Shown here one piece after another: positions 33,844 through 41,597 of a stretch of DNA of 60,887 nt; position 1 is the stretch's first letter; each line of letters begins with the position of its first letter. Position numbers and translations under genes: made by a program. Origin of the DNA: Candidatus Gallibacteroides avistercoris (lineage in GTDB: Bacteria; Bacteroidota; Bacteroidia; Bacteroidales; CHK158-818). A model generated the notes under the pieces. The model had not been told where the DNA came from. It saw nothing but the letters and a program-made list of their open reading frames with translations, and did not search any database. The stretch spans positions 1-60,887 of the forward strand of contig DVNA01000111.1 of assembly GCA_018714665.1 (NCBI GenBank), in the 5' to 3' direction.

Positions 33844-34683
33844 ATGAAAAAACTCATCCTGCTCGTTGCCATCTGCCTCATCCCCCTCTCGGCAATAGAA
33901 GCCAAAAAAAAATGCCAGATGAACATCGCCTCCTTTAACCTGCGCATGGACACCGAAAGCGATAAAGAGAACGCTTGGAAATACCGGAAAGATTTCGTAT
34001 GCGCCCTGGTTAACTTCCACGACTTCGACATATTCGGCACCCAAGAAGGTTTCACCCACCAGCTGAACGACCTGACCCGCAGCGGCGAGTACGCCTACGT
34101 AGGCGTAGGACGCGACGACGGTAAGGACGAAGGCGAACACTCGGCCATTCTCTACAAGACCAGCCGCTTCCAGGTTCTGAAACAGGGCAATTTCTGGTTC
34201 TCCGAAACCCCCGAAGAACCCTCGTACGGGTGGGACGCCGAGATACGCAGAATCTGTTCGTGGGCCCAATTCAAAGACAAAATCTCCGGCAAGAAGTTCT
34301 ACTTCTTCAACGTCCACTACGACCACATCGCCCCCATCGCCCGGAGAGAATCGTCCAAGCTGCTGTTGCAACGCATCAAGGAGATTGCCGGCGACGCACC
34401 CGTCTTCTGTACGGGCGACTTCAATGCCGACGAGACATCCGAACCCATACAACTCATCTACAACGACGGCCTGCTGAAAGACTCGTACCGGATTACCGCC
34501 ACCCCTCCCTACGGGCCCGTGGGTACCTGGCACGACTACAACCTCGATACAAAATACGACCGGATCGACTACATCTTTGTAACCGACGGCATTACCATAC
34601 ACAAATACGGAGCCCTTTCTGACAACCTCCACCGCAAATTACCCTCCGACCATTATCCGATTATGGTAGAGGCTGAATTTTAA
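33844..34683 (+). CDS. Secreted endonuclease/exonuclease/phosphatase-family protein
   Basis: Protein of 279 residues with a signal peptide (MKKLILLVAICLIPLSAIEA). The EEP fold is recognised from MNIASFNLRMD, GTQEGF (metal glutamate), NVHYDHIA (catalytic H), CTGDFNADETS (D and N) and the final SDHYPIMVEAEF (D-H pair). Homologues include DNase I-like nucleases, phosphoinositide phosphatases and sphingomyelinases, so the substrate cannot be stated. Followed 11 nt later by a secreted metallophosphatase; together they suggest scavenging of phosphate from outside. Confidence 0.88.
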   Translation: MKKLILLVAICLIPLSAIEAKKKCQMNIASFNLRMDTESDKENAWKYRKDFVCALVNFHDFDIFGTQEGFTHQLNDLTRSGEYAYVGVGRDDGKDEGEHSAILYKTSRFQVLKQGNFWFSETPEEPSYGWDAEIRRICSWAQFKDKISGKKFYFFNVHYDHIAPIARRESSKLLLQRIKEIAGDAPVFCTGDFNADETSEPIQLIYNDGLLKDSYRITATPPYGPVGTWHDYNLDTKYDRIDYIFVTDGITIHKYGALSDNLHRKLPSDHYPIMVEAEF

Positions 34684-34694
34684 ATACCATCTAC

Positions 34695-35861
34695 ATGAAA
34701 AAGGCCCTGTTTTCGCTTATCTGCCTGATTGCGGTCACCGCATTCGGCCAGAAAAACTTCAAAATAGTGTACGGTCCATACCTGCAAATGGTAGGCGAAA
34801 ACGAAGCTACCATCCTGTGGGTTACCTCCGCCAAGGCCCTCTCGTGGGTAGAGGTGGCGCCGGACGACGGAAACCACTTCTATGCCGAATCCCGTCCGAA
34901 ATATTTCCAGACGCTTTTCGGCAAACGTACCCTCGGGCGGCTGCATACAGTACGCATCACCGGTCTGGCTCCGGGAACCACTTACCGCTACCGCGTCTGC
35001 TCGAAAGAGGTACTCGACGAACAGCCCTACTCGATTCAATACGGGAAAGTGGCCGCCACCGACGTCTATGGCCGCCAACCGCTGAAATTCACCACACTGG
35101 ACGGCAACAAAAAGAGCGTCCGTTTCAGCGTAGTAAACGACATCCACGGAGATAACGCCCTGCTCAAAGCCCTGACAGGCGACCTGCGCGACAGGAAAGC
35201 GGATTTCATCATCTTCAACGGCGACATGGTAAGCCACATGGACTCCGAACAACAGATCTTCGAAGGATTCCTGAACACCGGCATCGAGCTGTATGCCTCG
35301 GAAATCCCCTTCTACTACTCGCGGGGCAACCACGAAACCCGGGGCATATTCTCCTCGGCGTTCATCCAATACTTTCCCACCCCCACCGGATTACCCTATT
35401 ACGCTTTCAAACAGGGGCCGGTCTTCTTTCTGGTACTGGACGGCGGAGAGGACAAGCCCGACGATTCGTTCGAATACTCTGAAACGGCCGATTTCGACCG
35501 CTACCGGGAGAACCAGGCCCAATGGGTAAAACAGGTAGTGGCCAGCGACGCCTTCAAACAGTCGCCGTTCAAGATAGCCGTCATACACATCCCGCCGGTA
35601 AAAAGCTCCTGGCACGGGCCACTTCATACCAAAAAGACCCTGGTACCCCTGTTGAACGAGGCGGGTATCGACCTGATGCTGTGCGCACACCTGCACCAAC
35701 ACTTTTATTTGGAGAAGGGTGAGGATGGTTGCAACTTCCCGATCCTGATCAACGCCAATACACACGTAACACACATCGACGCCTCGGAAAGAGAGATGAA
35801 CGTAGAGGTGAAGGATCAACAGGGTACGGTTGTCAAAAGAGCGGTATTCCAAGTTAAATAA
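34695..35861 (+). CDS. Secreted metallophosphoesterase, purple-acid-phosphatase-like
   Basis: Protein of 388 residues with a signal peptide (MKKALFSLICLIAVTAFG). An N-terminal fibronectin-like domain (about 20-125) is followed by a metallophosphoesterase domain: VVNDIHGDN, FNGDMVSHMD, SRGNHETRG, then VIHIPPVKSSWHG and CAHLHQHFYLE near the end supply the metal-binding D, N and H residues. This order is that of purple acid phosphatases. It should act in the periplasm or outside, releasing phosphate from organic esters. It ends at a bidirectional terminator shared with pckA. Confidence 0.9.
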   Translation: MKKALFSLICLIAVTAFGQKNFKIVYGPYLQMVGENEATILWVTSAKALSWVEVAPDDGNHFYAESRPKYFQTLFGKRTLGRLHTVRITGLAPGTTYRYRVCSKEVLDEQPYSIQYGKVAATDVYGRQPLKFTTLDGNKKSVRFSVVNDIHGDNALLKALTGDLRDRKADFIIFNGDMVSHMDSEQQIFEGFLNTGIELYASEIPFYYSRGNHETRGIFSSAFIQYFPTPTGLPYYAFKQGPVFFLVLDGGEDKPDDSFEYSETADFDRYRENQAQWVKQVVASDAFKQSPFKIAVIHIPPVKSSWHGPLHTKKTLVPLLNEAGIDLMLCAHLHQHFYLEKGEDGCNFPILINANTHVTHIDASEREMNVEVKDQQGTVVKRAVFQVK

Positions 35862-35934
35862 CCTATTACTTGTCAGAACGGGTGGCTCCGCCCCTTGACG
35901 CTGCCGATCCCCGGCCTGTTTTTAAACGTAGAAA

Positions 35935-35973
35935 ATAAAAAAAGGACACTCCTGTTTTAGGAGTGTCCTTTTT
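35935..35973. terminator. Bidirectional terminator between the metallophosphatase and pckA
   Basis: GGACACTCCT-GTTTT-AGGAGTGTCC flanked by A-run and T-run, a strong hairpin for both converging genes. Confidence 0.92.
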
Positions 35974-35994
35974 ATATGAGGGATGTGATTGCGA

Positions 35995-37620
35995 TTATTT
36001 ACCGCAGCAGCAATCCAATTTCGGGCCGGCAGCAACCAATGCTTTACCTACTTCGTTTCCGGTGAACTTAGCAAAGTTCTTGATGAAACGAGAAGCGAGG
36101 TCTTTTGCTTTTTCGGTCCATTGTGCGGGATCTGCATAGGTGTCGCGCGGATCGAGGATTTTGGGATCTACGCCCGGCAATTCGGTCGGAACTACAAATG
36201 AGAAGAACGGAATGGTCTTCGTCGGAGCTTTGTCGATAGAACCGTCCAGGATAGCGTCGATAATACCACGGGTATCTTTGATAGAGATACGTTTTCCGGT
36301 TCCGTTCCATCCGGTGTTCACCAAGTAAGCCTTTGCTCCGGTCTTTTGCATCTTCTTCACCAGTTCTTCGCCGTATTTGGTCGGATGCAATGACAAGAAG
36401 GCAGCACCGAAACAAGCCGAGAAGGTCGGAGTCGGTTCGGTAATACCCCGTTCAGTACCGGCCAATTTAGCGGTAAACCCTGAAAGGAAGTAGTATTGAG
36501 TCTGTTCCGGAGTCAAGATAGAAACCGGAGGCAATACACCGAATGCATCAGCCGACAAGAAGATAACTTGTTTGGCGTGCGGACCTTTTGAAATGGGTTT
36601 AACGATGTTTTCGATGTGATAAATCGGGTAAGAAACACGGGTGTTTTCAGTAACCGATTTGTCTGCAAAGTCAATCTTGCCGTTGGCATCAACCGTAACG
36701 TTTTCCAACAAAGCGTCGCGTTTGATAGCGTTGTAGATGTCGGGTTCGCTTTCCTTATCCAGGTTGATTACCTTGGCATAGCAACCGCCTTCATAGTTGA
36801 ATACACCTTCGTCGTCCCATCCGTGTTCGTCATCACCGATCAACAGACGTTTCGGGTCGGTAGACAAAGTTGTTTTCCCGGTCCCTGACAAACCGAAGAA
36901 GATAGCAGAGCTCTTTCCTTCTTTGTCCGTATTGGCAGAGCAGTGCATAGAAGCAATACCGCGCAACGGGTTCAGGTAGTTCATGATAGAGAAGATACCT
37001 TTCTTCATTTCACCACCGTACCAGGTATTGAGAATCACCTGTTCGTTTGTTTTCAGGTTGAAAACCGTAGCAGTTTCAGAGTTCAATCCCAGTTCCTTGT
37101 AGTTATCTACTTTGGCTTTGGCTGCGTTGAACGATACGAAATCGGGTTCTCCGTAGTTAGCCAATTCTTCTGCCGTAGGACGGATGAACATATTGGTTAC
37201 GAAATGTGCCTGCCATGCCACTTCCATGATGAAGCGTACTTTCAGACGAGTAGCAGCATTTGCACCGCAGAAAGTATCTACCACGAACAAACGTTTGCCA
37301 GAGAGTTCTTTTACAGCTTTTGCTTTCAAATCGGCCCAAGCTGCTTCTGAGCAAGGTTTGTTGTCGTTTTTGTATTCGTCAGAAGTCCACCATACTGAAT
37401 TTTCACTGGCTTCGTTCTTTACAAAGAATTTATCCTTAGGAGAACGGCCGGTATAGATACCTGTCATTACGTTTACGGCACCTAATTCCGTAACTTGTCC
37501 TTTTTCAAAACCTTCCAATCCCGGTTTTGTTTCTTCTGCGAACAGTTGTTCGTAGCTCGGATTGTGGATGATTTCTTTTACATCTACAATACCATACTTG
37601 GTTAAATCTAATGTAGCCAT
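35995..37620 (-). CDS. pckA: Phosphoenolpyruvate carboxykinase (ATP)
   Basis: Interconverts oxaloacetate and PEP; in gut Bacteroidota it runs mostly towards oxaloacetate, feeding succinate production. The P-loop GLSGTGKTTLSTDPKR, the substrate site YTGRSPKDKF and the metal site DDEHGWDDEGVFNYEGG are complete. At 541 residues it is normal length, but the last residues read KLDCCCGK: three adjacent cysteines at the C-terminus, which I do not recall from other PckA proteins. It is monocistronic between terminator and a long 371-nt divergent promoter region. Confidence 0.97.
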   Translation of the reverse strand: MATLDLTKYGIVDVKEIIHNPSYEQLFAEETKPGLEGFEKGQVTELGAVNVMTGIYTGRSPKDKFFVKNEASENSVWWTSDEYKNDNKPCSEAAWADLKAKAVKELSGKRLFVVDTFCGANAATRLKVRFIMEVAWQAHFVTNMFIRPTAEELANYGEPDFVSFNAAKAKVDNYKELGLNSETATVFNLKTNEQVILNTWYGGEMKKGIFSIMNYLNPLRGIASMHCSANTDKEGKSSAIFFGLSGTGKTTLSTDPKRLLIGDDEHGWDDEGVFNYEGGCYAKVINLDKESEPDIYNAIKRDALLENVTVDANGKIDFADKSVTENTRVSYPIYHIENIVKPISKGPHAKQVIFLSADAFGVLPPVSILTPEQTQYYFLSGFTAKLAGTERGITEPTPTFSACFGAAFLSLHPTKYGEELVKKMQKTGAKAYLVNTGWNGTGKRISIKDTRGIIDAILDGSIDKAPTKTIPFFSFVVPTELPGVDPKILDPRDTYADPAQWTEKAKDLASRFIKNFAKFTGNEVGKALVAAGPKLDCCCGK

Positions 37621-37692
37621 CTGTTTGTTTTTAATTAATTGACTAAATTTATTTATATCTATTCTCTCTTTTTACATTTCTATAAGCCGACA

Positions 37693-37700
37693 CAAAATTA
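37693..37700 (-). promoter_or_regulatory. Candidate -7 box (TAATTTTG) for pckA
   Basis: Minus strand TAATTTTG 73 nt upstream of the pckA ATG. A TTG lies 25 nt further upstream, outside the usual 19-21. Confidence 0.45.
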
Positions 37701-37910
37701 ATATAAATATCCACAAGTAGGTTCTCAATTAAAGAAATATTTCTGTAATTCATCTAAAAAATTGATAATACATTTATAATAAACCGATTAAACCTGTCAT
37801 TTCGTTCTTAAAGGGAACAAAACAAGGTCTTTACACGATGTTTTTTCACGACGAAACGCCTCCTCAACATATTTTTTAAACCTTATCGACAGAAATTACC
37901 AATTATTGTG

Positions 37911-37918
37911 TACTTTTG
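37911..37918 (+). promoter_or_regulatory. Candidate -7 box (TACTTTTG) for the GNAT-like gene
   Basis: TACTTTTG 74 nt before the ATG at 37992. No clear -33 box. Confidence 0.4.
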
Positions 37919-37991
37919 CTCGTTGTAACTGTATCGTTTTCTGGGCACAGAAGATGCAGCCAAAGTCTATCACACTCAAATAGAAACGAAT

Positions 37992-39119
37992 ATGGCAGTT
38001 TTCGTCAAAGAGATTTCAGGGAAAAAGGAGTTGAAAAAGTTCATCCAGTTTTCTATTGAACTGTACAAGGGTTCTTCTTGCTTCGTTCCGCCGCTGATCG
38101 ACGAAGAGGTCTGCACGCTCTCTCCAAAAACCAATCCGGCGTTCGATTTTTGCGAAGCCGTCTATTATATGGCTTACCGCGACGACAAGCCGGTAGGCCG
38201 GATCGCCGGTATCATCAACCACCAGGTAAACGAAAAGAACGGCGAAATGCACGCCCGTTTCGGCTTTGTCGATTTCATCGACGATCCGGAGGTCAGCCAG
38301 GCCCTGTTCGAGGCAGTCGAACAGTGGGCTCGCAGCAAAGGGATGACCGCCATACAGGGTCCGTTGGGATTTACCGACATGGACCCCGAAGGGATGTTGA
38401 TAGAGGGATTCGACCAGATCGGAACCATGGCCACCATCTACAACTACCCCTACTACCCCGAACACATGACAAGATTAGGGTACCAAAAAGAGATAGACTG
38501 GGTAGAGTTCAAAATCTACATTCCCGACGCCATCCCCGAAAAACACCAGCGTATTTCAGACATCGTCCAGAAGAAATACAACCTGAAAGTACTGAAATTC
38601 ACCAAGACCAAAGCATTGATACAGGGATACGGCCAAAAGATATTCGAGCTGGTCAACCATGCCTATGCCGACCTGTACGGCTACTCCGCCCTGACACAGC
38701 GGCAAATGGACTACTACATCAAGATGTACATCTCCATGCTGCGGCTGGACAACGTTACGTTGATAGCAGACCCCGACAACGAACTGGTAGGCGTAGGCAT
38801 AGCCGTCCCCTCCATGGCCCGGGCCCTGCAAAAATCCAAAGGGAAACTCTTCCCCACCGGTTTCTACCACCTGCTCAAAGCCCTGAAAGGGCAGAACGAC
38901 GTGGTCGACCTGCTGTTGGTAGCCGTCCGTCCCGACTATCAGAACAAAGGCGTAAACGCCCTGCTCTTCTCCGATCTGATACCTGTCTTCATCCGAAACG
39001 GGTACAAATATGCCGAAAGCAATCCCGAACTCGAAATAAACGGGAAGGTACAGTCGCAATGGCAATACTTCGACTACGAACAGCACAAACGGCGGCGAGC
39101 ATTTATCAAAGCCCTGTAA
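37992..39119 (+). CDS. GNAT-like N-acetyltransferase-family protein
   Basis: Protein of 375 residues of a kind common in Bacteroidota. The N-terminal part (PPLIDEEVCTLSPKTNP, then RIAGIINHQVNEKNG) and the GPLGFTDMDPEGMLIEGF segment are distinctive. The C-terminal third (VDLLLVAVRPDYQNKGVNALLF) looks like the acetyl-CoA-binding motif A of GNAT enzymes (R/Q-x-x-G-x-G/A-type loop). Substrate unknown. It is transcribed alone and ends in a 15-bp hairpin before parE. Confidence 0.72.
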   Translation: MAVFVKEISGKKELKKFIQFSIELYKGSSCFVPPLIDEEVCTLSPKTNPAFDFCEAVYYMAYRDDKPVGRIAGIINHQVNEKNGEMHARFGFVDFIDDPEVSQALFEAVEQWARSKGMTAIQGPLGFTDMDPEGMLIEGFDQIGTMATIYNYPYYPEHMTRLGYQKEIDWVEFKIYIPDAIPEKHQRISDIVQKKYNLKVLKFTKTKALIQGYGQKIFELVNHAYADLYGYSALTQRQMDYYIKMYISMLRLDNVTLIADPDNELVGVGIAVPSMARALQKSKGKLFPTGFYHLLKALKGQNDVVDLLLVAVRPDYQNKGVNALLFSDLIPVFIRNGYKYAESNPELEINGKVQSQWQYFDYEQHKRRRAFIKAL

Positions 39120-39127
39120 TCCGTACC

Positions 39128-39160
39128 CGGCAGGGATGAAACTGGGTTTCATCCCTGCCG
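39128..39160 (+). terminator. Strong hairpin after the GNAT-like gene
   Basis: CGGCAGGGATGAAAC at 39128-39142 pairs perfectly with GTTTCATCCCTGCCG at 39146-39160 (15 bp, loop TGG). Only a short T-containing stretch follows, so termination may need Rho or be partial. Confidence 0.65.
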
Positions 39161-39188
39161 CTCTGTTTAGGCCTAATCCATCGAAAAA

Positions 39189-39219
39189 TTGCACCGTCCA
39201 AGAAAGTTTCGTATCTTTG
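39189..39219 (+). promoter_or_regulatory. parE-coaD-S41 promoter
   Basis: TTG at 39189-39191 and TATCTTTG at 39212-39219 with 20 nt between. Transcription would start near 39226, which excludes the TTG codon at 39221 as the parE start. Confidence 0.75.
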
Positions 39220-39250
39220 TTTGTCGGTTAAACAGGCCATGCAAAAAATT

Positions 39251-41113
39251 ATGGAAGAACAAAACAGTCCAAACAATACCTTACAATACGATTCCGATGC
39301 CATCCGCACCCTCGACTGGAAAGAGCACATCCGGCGGCGTCCCGGTATGTACATCGGCAAACTCGGCGACGGCGCACACGCCGACGACGGCATCTACGTC
39401 CTCCTGAAAGAGGTCATCGACAACGCCATCGACGAGTACATGATGGGATTCGGCAAACAGATCATTATCGAGATGACCGACGCTGAAATCTGCGTACGCG
39501 ACTACGGACGAGGCATCCCCCTGGACAAAGTAAAGGCCGTCTCCTCCACGATGAACACCGGAGGCAAGTTCGACTCGAAAGCCTTCAAGAAATCGGTCGG
39601 CCTCAACGGAGTCGGCATCAAGGCCGTCAATGCCCTCTCCACCTACTTCAACATCGAATCGTACCGCGATGGAATGGTCAAAAGCGTAACCTACCAAAGA
39701 GGGTCGGTAACCGACGACGCCGACATCTGCCCCACCTCCGAACCCAACGGCACGCGCGTAACATTCGTACCGGACGATACCATCTTCCAGAACTATCAGT
39801 ACAAAGCCGAATACATCGAATCGCTGTTAAAGAATTATGCCTACCTGAATATCGGGCTGACCATCCTTTTCAACGGGCAAAAGTTCCACTCCAAGAACGG
39901 GCTGGAAGACCTGCTGAACGACCGGATGACCAGCGAGGCCCTCTACCCCATCATCCACCTGTCGGGGCCCGACATAGAGGTAGTTCTCACACACAGCAAC
40001 CAGTACGGCGAAGAGTACTACTCGTTCGTAAACGGGCAGCATACCACGCAGGGCGGTACCCACTTGTCGGCATTCCGCGAAGCCGTCCCCCGTACCGTCA
40101 AGGAGTTCTACAACAAGGGTTTCGATTACGCCGACATCCGTAACGGCATTGTAGCGGCTATCAGCATCAAGGTGGTAGAACCCGTGTTCGAATCGCAGAC
40201 AAAGACCAAGTTAGGCTCCAAGGAGATGGAACCCGATGGTATCTCCATCAACAAATACATCGGCGATTTCATCAAAAAAGAGTTGGACAACTACCTCCAT
40301 AAAAACGGCGAAACAGCCGACCGTCTGTTGAAAAAAATCCTGGAATCGGAAAAAGAGCGGAAAGCCATTGCCGGAGTAACGAAGCTGGCCCGCGAGCGTG
40401 CCAAAAAAGCCAACCTCCACAACAAGAAGCTGCGCGACTGCCGCAAGCACTTCAACGACAGCAAAGGCGACAACCTGGAAGAGACCAGCATCTTCATCAC
40501 CGAAGGCGACTCGGCCAGCGGCTCCATCACCAAAAGCCGCAACGTAGAGTACCAGGCCGTATTCAGCCTGCGCGGAAAACCGCTGAACACCTTCGGGCTG
40601 ACGCGCAAGGTAGTCTACGAAAACGAAGAGTTCAACCTGTTGCAGGCGGCCCTGAACATCGAAGAAGGAATAGACGGGCTGCGGTACAACAAAGTCATCA
40701 TTGCCACCGATGCCGACGTGGACGGTATGCACATCCGTCTGCTGATGATCACCTTCTTCCTGCAATTCTTCCCCGACCTGATCAAGAAAGGGCACGTATA
40801 TATCTTACAGACTCCCCTGTTCCGGGTACGCAATAAAAAAGAGACCCTCTACTGCTATACCGAAGAGGAACGCATCGCGGCCATCCAGAAACTGGGAGCC
40901 GGCGCCGAGATTACCCGTTTCAAAGGGTTGGGCGAAATCTCCCCCGACGAGTTCAAAGAGTTCATCGGAGAAGATATCCGCTTAGACCAGGTCTCCCTGC
41001 GCAAAGAGGACGTCGTAAAAGAGCTGCTCGAATTTTACATGGGCAAGAATACGATGGAACGCCAAAACTTCATCATAGAAAACCTTGTTATAGAAGAAGA
41101 CGATGTCGCCTAA
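39251..41113 (+). CDS. parE: DNA topoisomerase IV subunit B (type IIA)
   Basis: ATPase subunit of a type IIA topoisomerase, with GHKL domain, transducer and Toprim domain. Seen: RRRPGMYIGKLGDG, EVIDNAIDEYMMG (ATP/Mg glutamate), DYGRGIPLD, FKKSVGLNGVGIKAVNAL, QTKTKLGSKEM, then Toprim FITEGDSASGS and DADVDGMHIR. Length and the absence of the long GyrB insertion favour ParE. The start is placed at 39251 (MEEQNSPN): the TTG at 39221 precedes the predicted transcript start; the ATG at 39239 is the alternative. The partner parC gene is not in the window. Confidence 0.92.
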   Translation: MEEQNSPNNTLQYDSDAIRTLDWKEHIRRRPGMYIGKLGDGAHADDGIYVLLKEVIDNAIDEYMMGFGKQIIIEMTDAEICVRDYGRGIPLDKVKAVSSTMNTGGKFDSKAFKKSVGLNGVGIKAVNALSTYFNIESYRDGMVKSVTYQRGSVTDDADICPTSEPNGTRVTFVPDDTIFQNYQYKAEYIESLLKNYAYLNIGLTILFNGQKFHSKNGLEDLLNDRMTSEALYPIIHLSGPDIEVVLTHSNQYGEEYYSFVNGQHTTQGGTHLSAFREAVPRTVKEFYNKGFDYADIRNGIVAAISIKVVEPVFESQTKTKLGSKEMEPDGISINKYIGDFIKKELDNYLHKNGETADRLLKKILESEKERKAIAGVTKLARERAKKANLHNKKLRDCRKHFNDSKGDNLEETSIFITEGDSASGSITKSRNVEYQAVFSLRGKPLNTFGLTRKVVYENEEFNLLQAALNIEEGIDGLRYNKVIIATDADVDGMHIRLLMITFFLQFFPDLIKKGHVYILQTPLFRVRNKKETLYCYTEEERIAAIQKLGAGAEITRFKGLGEISPDEFKEFIGEDIRLDQVSLRKEDVVKELLEFYMGKNTMERQNFIIENLVIEEDDVA

Positions 41114-41576
41114 AAAAACAGCCATATTCCCCGGGACATTCGATCCCTTTACCATCGGGCACCTCTCCATCGTAAAGCGGGGGCTCGAACTGTTGGACGA
41201 AATCATCATCGCCATCGGCGTCAACGAAGCCAAAAGCAGTTACTACACGATCGACGAACGGTTGGAGATGATCCGCTCCCTTTTCCACGACAACGACCGC
41301 ATCCGGGTCATGTCGTACAACAGCCTGACGGTCGATTTCGCCGCCTCGGTAAACGCCCGCTTCATCCTAAGGGGCATCCGCACGGTCAACGATTTCGAGT
41401 ACGAGCGCACCATCGCCGACGTAAACCGAGAGATGACCGGGATAGAGACCATCATCCTCTTCACCGAGCCGCAGCATACGCACATCAGCTCGACCATTGT
41501 ACGCGAACTGCTCCGCTACGGCAAAGACCCCAGCGAATTTGTCCCCCGCCAGATGAAACTCATTATACGCAAATAA
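41103..41576 (+). CDS. coaD: Phosphopantetheine adenylyltransferase
   Basis: Fourth step of coenzyme A synthesis, 4'-phosphopantetheine plus ATP to dephospho-CoA. Nucleotidyltransferase motif FPGTFDPFTIGHLSIVKR (TxGHxx) and the C-terminal ISSTIVREL signature are present; RGIRTVNDFEYE is the substrate-site segment. 157 residues is standard. Its ATG overlaps the last 11 nt of parE, so translation is likely coupled, and the S41 protease gene follows by 21 nt. Confidence 0.97.
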   Translation: MSPKKTAIFPGTFDPFTIGHLSIVKRGLELLDEIIIAIGVNEAKSSYYTIDERLEMIRSLFHDNDRIRVMSYNSLTVDFAASVNARFILRGIRTVNDFEYERTIADVNREMTGIETIILFTEPQHTHISSTIVRELLRYGKDPSEFVPRQMKLIIRK

Positions 41577-41597
41577 CCTATATACCCCTGCAAGTAT

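Larger units (their letters stand above)
37621..37991. other. Divergent promoter region between pckA and the GNAT-like gene
   Basis: 371 nt, AT-rich, with a -7 box for each side (37693-37700 minus; 37911-37918 plus). The middle part shows no gene or long hairpin. The length suggests extra regulatory sequence but no binding site is recognised. Confidence 0.55.

Noticed and set aside
32821..34632. 603-codon open frame on the minus strand
   Set aside because: It runs through two well-supported plus-strand genes (S41 protease and EEP protein) and its valine/glycine-rich translation is typical of a shadow frame.
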